Positions 6,100 to 8,321 of a stretch of DNA of 8,321 nucleotides are shown here, piece after piece. The notes under the pieces are model-generated. The model was not told where the DNA came from and searched no databases. It saw nothing but the letters and a program-made list of their open reading frames with translations. The stretch's first letter is position 1. Each line of letters opens with the position of its first letter. The DNA is from Chloroflexota bacterium (GTDB taxonomy: Bacteria > Chloroflexota > Dehalococcoidia > JACPPY01). The stretch is taken from NCBI GenBank assembly GCA_016189825.1, contig JACPRR010000191.1, positions 1 to 8,321 on the forward strand, written 5' to 3'. The translations under genes and the position numbers were made by a program.

Positions 6100-6368
6100 A
6101 TGGTGTATAATCGTACTATGCATATTGCGGACGGCATGAGAGCAATCGACCGGCGCGCGTGAACCCGAGGTACCAGGGGGGCGGTGCCCTCCTCCACCCG
6201 GCTACACAGCCCGATACCTCGCGAAGACTATGTTTCAGCGCGCGCCGGCGCTGGCGCACTTGCCAGCACTGATGAGTTGCTCGGATCCGACAGCCGCACC
6301 CGGCTGGCCGGTGGTATTGCCATGTCCTTCTCCTAGACTTTCTATAGCATTCTACCGCCGCTTGAACG

Positions 6369-6405
6369 GGCCCTGGGGACGCTCCCCGGGGCCTGTCTTG
6401 TTTTC
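6369..6405 (+). terminator. Rho-independent terminator or attenuator
   Basis: The arms GGCCCTGGGGA (6369-6379) and TCCCCGGGGCC (6383-6393) pair over 11 bp, with one G-T wobble and a CGC loop, followed by the T-rich TGTCTTGTTTT. It could end the methyltransferase transcript or, if the TATAAT at 6106 is active, act as an attenuator of the permease gene 145 nt downstream. Confidence 0.65.
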
Positions 6406-6445
6406 CTCCGCCTGCCGGTTGCTGCTGACTGAACGGCTGGCAGTG

Positions 6446-6478
6446 AAAGGAGGTGAGGCGATGCGGCCGCATAGCTGA
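6446..6478 (+). other. Perfect Shine-Dalgarno with a five-codon ORF (MRPHS)
   Basis: AAAGGAGGTGA (6446-6456) is fully complementary to the 16S 3' end and is placed 7 nt (from GGAGG) before an ATG at 6461. The reading frame is only Met-Arg-Pro-His-Ser, then TGA (6476-6478). It lies 53 nt downstream of the terminator T-run and 70 nt upstream of the permease start. It may be a leader peptide, a ribosome standby site, or the remnant of a gene start. Confidence 0.35.
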
Positions 6479-6548
6479 GCCCTCCGCAGTCGCCCGGTGC
6501 TTCACCCCCGGCTGGGATTGGCCAACAACGATGCGAAGGAGAAAGAGA

Positions 6549-7925
6549 ATGGACTCTACAGATTGCTGTCGAACGAACATTTCGGAGAGCAGACCAGACA
6601 AGTTGCCGACCATGGCCGCGGGCGCCGCCGCGGCGAAGGTGGCAGCGGTTGCCGTCTTTCTAGCCTCTCTGGGGCTATTGTTGTTCGCTGTGGTCGACAT
6701 CCGGCGCGGCTTCCTGCTGCCGGCCGCAGCATACGCGAAGGTAGGCGCGCCTTCGGTCCTTTTGTACCTGAATGTGTGGCACCTGCCGCTGTTGCTCGCT
6801 GGAGGCGTCGGGCTCTGGCTGGGCTATCGACTGGTCGCCCGTCTCCATGGGACGCCGGAAGGAATGAGCAGGCTGGTCAGGGTGCTCGCTATCGGCATAG
6901 TCGTGTTGCTGGTAGTGGACCTCTTCACCTACCGGGCGGTGCCAGCGGCAAGGGCCCTGGCGGCGGGGAAGCTCGGCGTGGGCCAGGCCATACCCTACGA
7001 CGCGCTCCCGCCGTGGGTGGAGCCCTTCGGTTCCGCGGCCAACTACTTGCTTCTCGTCTGGCACGCCACGGTGCTCGGCCTGCTCCTGGGAGGGCTATAC
7101 CTGACGGTTGCGCCCGGGATCGTCTCGCGGCTGAGCGGTAGGGGCTTTGTCTCCCACCTGGCAGGGTCCGGCGCTGCCCTGGCGCAGCCCTTCTGCTCTT
7201 GCTGCGCCGCTCCCATCGGCGGCTCCCTGTATCGCGCAGGCGCTTCGCTGGGGCCGGTTCTCGCGTTCACGGTCTCCGCACCCATGCTGAACATCACTGG
7301 CCTCATACTGGCCAGCGCCTTGTTGCCCACACAGTTCGCCGTCCTCAGGATAGCTGGAGGTGTGGTTGTGGGGGTGTTCGTCACCTACCTGGTAGCCATC
7401 ATGGCGCGCCGCTGGGCAGCGGCGGCGCACGAGAGTCATGAAACCCATGCCAGGTGGACATCGTGGGCGGCCAGGGCCATGGATGCCTATGCGCGGCTCT
7501 TCCGGCTGGAGGAGCTCGTTACCGGCAGGCGTGTAGACTCGCCGGCGACGCTGGTCACCACCTGGCTGGGCATGACCTGGCGGCTGGCCAGGCTGGTGGC
7601 GCCCGTACTATTCACCGGCGCGGTCCTGGCCGCCGCATTGGTCAGGCTGATGCCGTCGTCCGGCAACACGGCCTGGACCGTGGCGGCAGCGTCGGCAGTG
7701 GGCACGGCGTTCATGATACCGACCTGGACCGAGATACCGCTGGCGGCGGGAATGATAGACCGCGGCCTGACCGGGCCCGCCGCGGCCTTGTTGCTGACGT
7801 TGCCCGCGGTGAGCATACCCTGCCTGGCCGTGCTGGCGGGTGCCACACGGAGCGCGAAGGCGCCACTGTTGCTCGCCCTGCTGATCATGGTGCTCGGCAT
7901 GGTGGCCGGGCTGCTGTTCTTGTAG
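6549..7925 (+). CDS. PF03773-type permease (ArsP-like family)
   Basis: 458 residues. ATG 6549 is chosen over an in-frame GTG at 6453 because AAGGAG lies 7 nt upstream, while the GTG falls inside another SD. The protein is very hydrophobic, with about ten helices (roughly 31-50, 69-92, 112-130, 162-187, 231-256, 263-285, 345-368, 376-395, 408-430, 437-458). The family mark is PFCSCCAAPIGGSLYRAGASLG (214-235) followed by FTVSAPMLN (240-248). It is echoed in the second half by MIPTWTEIPLAAGMIDRGL (389-407), the inverted-repeat architecture of this permease family. Members include ArsP, which exports organoarsenicals, but many are uncharacterised. The CSCC cysteines and a cysteine pair near the N-terminus (DCC, 5-7) suggest a soft-metal or metalloid substrate. 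It stands alone, preceded by a structured leader. Confidence 0.85.
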   Translation: MDSTDCCRTNISESRPDKLPTMAAGAAAAKVAAVAVFLASLGLLLFAVVDIRRGFLLPAAAYAKVGAPSVLLYLNVWHLPLLLAGGVGLWLGYRLVARLHGTPEGMSRLVRVLAIGIVVLLVVDLFTYRAVPAARALAAGKLGVGQAIPYDALPPWVEPFGSAANYLLLVWHATVLGLLLGGLYLTVAPGIVSRLSGRGFVSHLAGSGAALAQPFCSCCAAPIGGSLYRAGASLGPVLAFTVSAPMLNITGLILASALLPTQFAVLRIAGGVVVGVFVTYLVAIMARRWAAAAHESHETHARWTSWAARAMDAYARLFRLEELVTGRRVDSPATLVTTWLGMTWRLARLVAPVLFTGAVLAAALVRLMPSSGNTAWTVAAASAVGTAFMIPTWTEIPLAAGMIDRGLTGPAAALLLTLPAVSIPCLAVLAGATRSAKAPLLLALLIMVLGMVAGLLFL

Positions 7926-7968
7926 CGCTTCGGGTGACCGGGGCACACTATGTTCAAGGAAGAGGCTG

Positions 7969-8035
7969 TGCCGGACCCCTGGTTCCGAGCCGGGGGATGC
8001 ATGCCCGCCGGCGGTAGACCTGTAACGGGTCCGGC
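7969..8035. repeat. 10-bp inverted repeat between convergent genes
   Basis: TGCCGGACCC (7969-7978) and GGGTCCGGCA (8026-8036 region, precisely 8027-8036 with the final A) are perfect inverted copies 48 nt apart. The spacer holds a second palindrome, CCGCCGGCGG (8005-8014). It sits between the permease stop (7925) and the stop of the convergent small peptide gene (8055), where a bidirectional terminator-like structure would be expected, but there is no T-run on either side. Confidence 0.45.
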
Positions 8036-8054
8036 AGCGGCCCCTTCCACTCTG

Positions 8055-8138
8055 CTACTTCTTCACTGATGCGCATCCGCAACCGCATCCCTGTTGCGGA
8101 GGGCTAGACTGAGGCCCTTTCTTTCCCTTACCTTTCAT
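8055..8138 (-). CDS. 27-residue Cys-rich (GCGCGC) peptide
   Basis: Short ORF from ATG 8138 with AAAGGAGG ending 6 nt upstream, one of the best ribosome-binding sites in the window. The peptide has a basic Gly/Lys start (MKGKGKKG), a Pro/Gln/Ser middle and a C-terminal GCGCGCASVKK: three cysteines spaced by single glycines. This would suit thiolate metal binding or a precursor for peptide modification. There is no signal sequence. An in-frame ATG at 8204 would give 49 residues, but it has only a weak SD and a TAG lies eight codons upstream of it. It is convergent to the CSCC permease. I do not recognise the family; real-gene status rests on the SD, the motif and position. Confidence 0.55.
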   Translation of the reverse strand: MKGKGKKGPQSSPPQQGCGCGCASVKK

Positions 8139-8321
8139 GGCATTCCTCCTTTCTCCGCCGTCGGCTGGTCCGGCCGGTCCCAGCCGTGGCAAGATTTTCG
8201 CCATCAGATACTCGTTCCGCCGCAGCGTCTATGCAATGGCAAACCACCGGAGGCGAAGTTGCAGCCTGCGATGCCCCGGAGCTTACCCGCGCCTGCAATC
8301 TGCTATGGTACTCCTTCATAT
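8139..8321. other. Right-edge region without a confident gene
   Basis: A 63-codon minus-strand frame (8128-8319) ends in an 11-nt overlap with the Cys-rich peptide start. It has lower third-position GC (about 58%) than the clear genes appear to have, and an Arg/Ala/Ser-rich sequence. Two plus-strand frames are also open to the window edge, one from ATG 8137 and one from ATG 8231. None has a good SD or a recognisable motif, so no gene is called. Confidence 0.3.

Larger units (their letters stand above)
6100..6548 (+). other. 450-nt non-coding leader region before the permease
   Basis: No convincing gene is seen. The stretch holds a perfect -10 box TATAAT (6106-6111) without a recognisable -35, several hairpins, an intrinsic terminator, and a five-codon ORF behind a perfect SD. 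Hairpins: an 8-bp stem AGGGGGGC/GCCCTCCT (6175-6193) enclosed by CGAGGTA/TACCTCG (6166-6172, 6215-6221), and CAGCCG-CACC-CGGCTG (6291-6306). Plus-strand frames here are short or have unlikely composition. It may be a regulated mRNA leader for the permease; it matches no riboswitch class that I recognise. Confidence 0.45.

Noticed and set aside
6118..6162. 14-codon ORF after the TATAAT box
   Set aside because: No Shine-Dalgarno and it would begin at the predicted transcription start; no support.
5490..6197. 235-codon minus-strand frame
   Set aside because: Antisense shadow of the UbiE-type methyltransferase; composition rich in Ser/Arg/Pro without motifs.
6166..6221. T-box or cobalamin riboswitch in the leader
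   Set aside because: The T-box sequence AGGGTGGnACCGCG and the cobalamin core boxes are absent; only generic hairpins are seen.
6453..6548. N-terminal extension of the permease from GTG 6453
   Set aside because: The GTG lies inside the perfect SD, the extension is Arg/Cys/Trp-rich and not membrane-like, and ATG 6549 has its own AAGGAG.
7950..8069. 39-codon plus-strand frame after the permease
   Set aside because: Weak SD, overlaps the convergent inverted repeat and the end of the Cys-rich peptide gene, and shows no recognisable sequence.

Overview
This 8.3-kb window comes from a GC-rich bacterial chromosome. Genes are tightly packed and overlap, GTG and TTG starts are used beside ATG, and several Shine-Dalgarno (SD) sites are strong. 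Gene content (ECF sigma/anti-sigma pair, SHOCT mini-proteins, PepSY-like domains, a small YLDPGTGS protein next to a methyltransferase) would fit a Chloroflexota, Actinobacteriota or high-GC Firmicutes lineage. That placement is inference; no rRNA or other phylogenetic marker is present. I see no tRNA, CRISPR array, insertion sequence or phage gene.

Left part (17-3359, minus strand): a compact four-gene operon. It runs from an ECF sigma factor, through an overlapping membrane anti-sigma factor with a zinc-binding head and what I read as three PepSY-like repeats outside the membrane, to an 82-residue YLDPGTGS membrane protein, and then to an overlapping two-part protein with a kinase-like N-terminal half and a SAM-methyltransferase C-terminal half. 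A near-ideal ECF-type promoter (TGAACT, 16-nt spacer, CGTTTA) lies just upstream of the sigma gene, so the operon is probably autoregulated. An envelope-stress or surface-modification role is inferred.

Middle (3499-6099): a CopD-like four-helix membrane protein (minus) is divergent from a plus-strand cluster. That cluster holds two tandem SHOCT mini-proteins, a Met-rich probable lipoprotein with two PepSY-like repeats, and a UbiE-type methyltransferase. The divergent region carries a 7-4-7 direct repeat laid out like an OmpR/PhoB-family binding site, and a 15-nt dyad. Runs of GMMG in two of the proteins suggest soft-metal (copper) handling at the cell surface, but this is not proven.

Right part (6100-8321): about 450 nt of structured, apparently non-coding leader with a strong intrinsic terminator and a five-codon ORF behind a perfect SD precedes a PF03773-type permease with a CSCC motif. 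Convergent to it, on the minus strand and too short to stand out as an ORF, is a 27-residue peptide with a GCGCGC motif and an excellent SD. A 10-bp inverted repeat lies between the convergent genes. The last 180 nt have several open frames but none is convincing.
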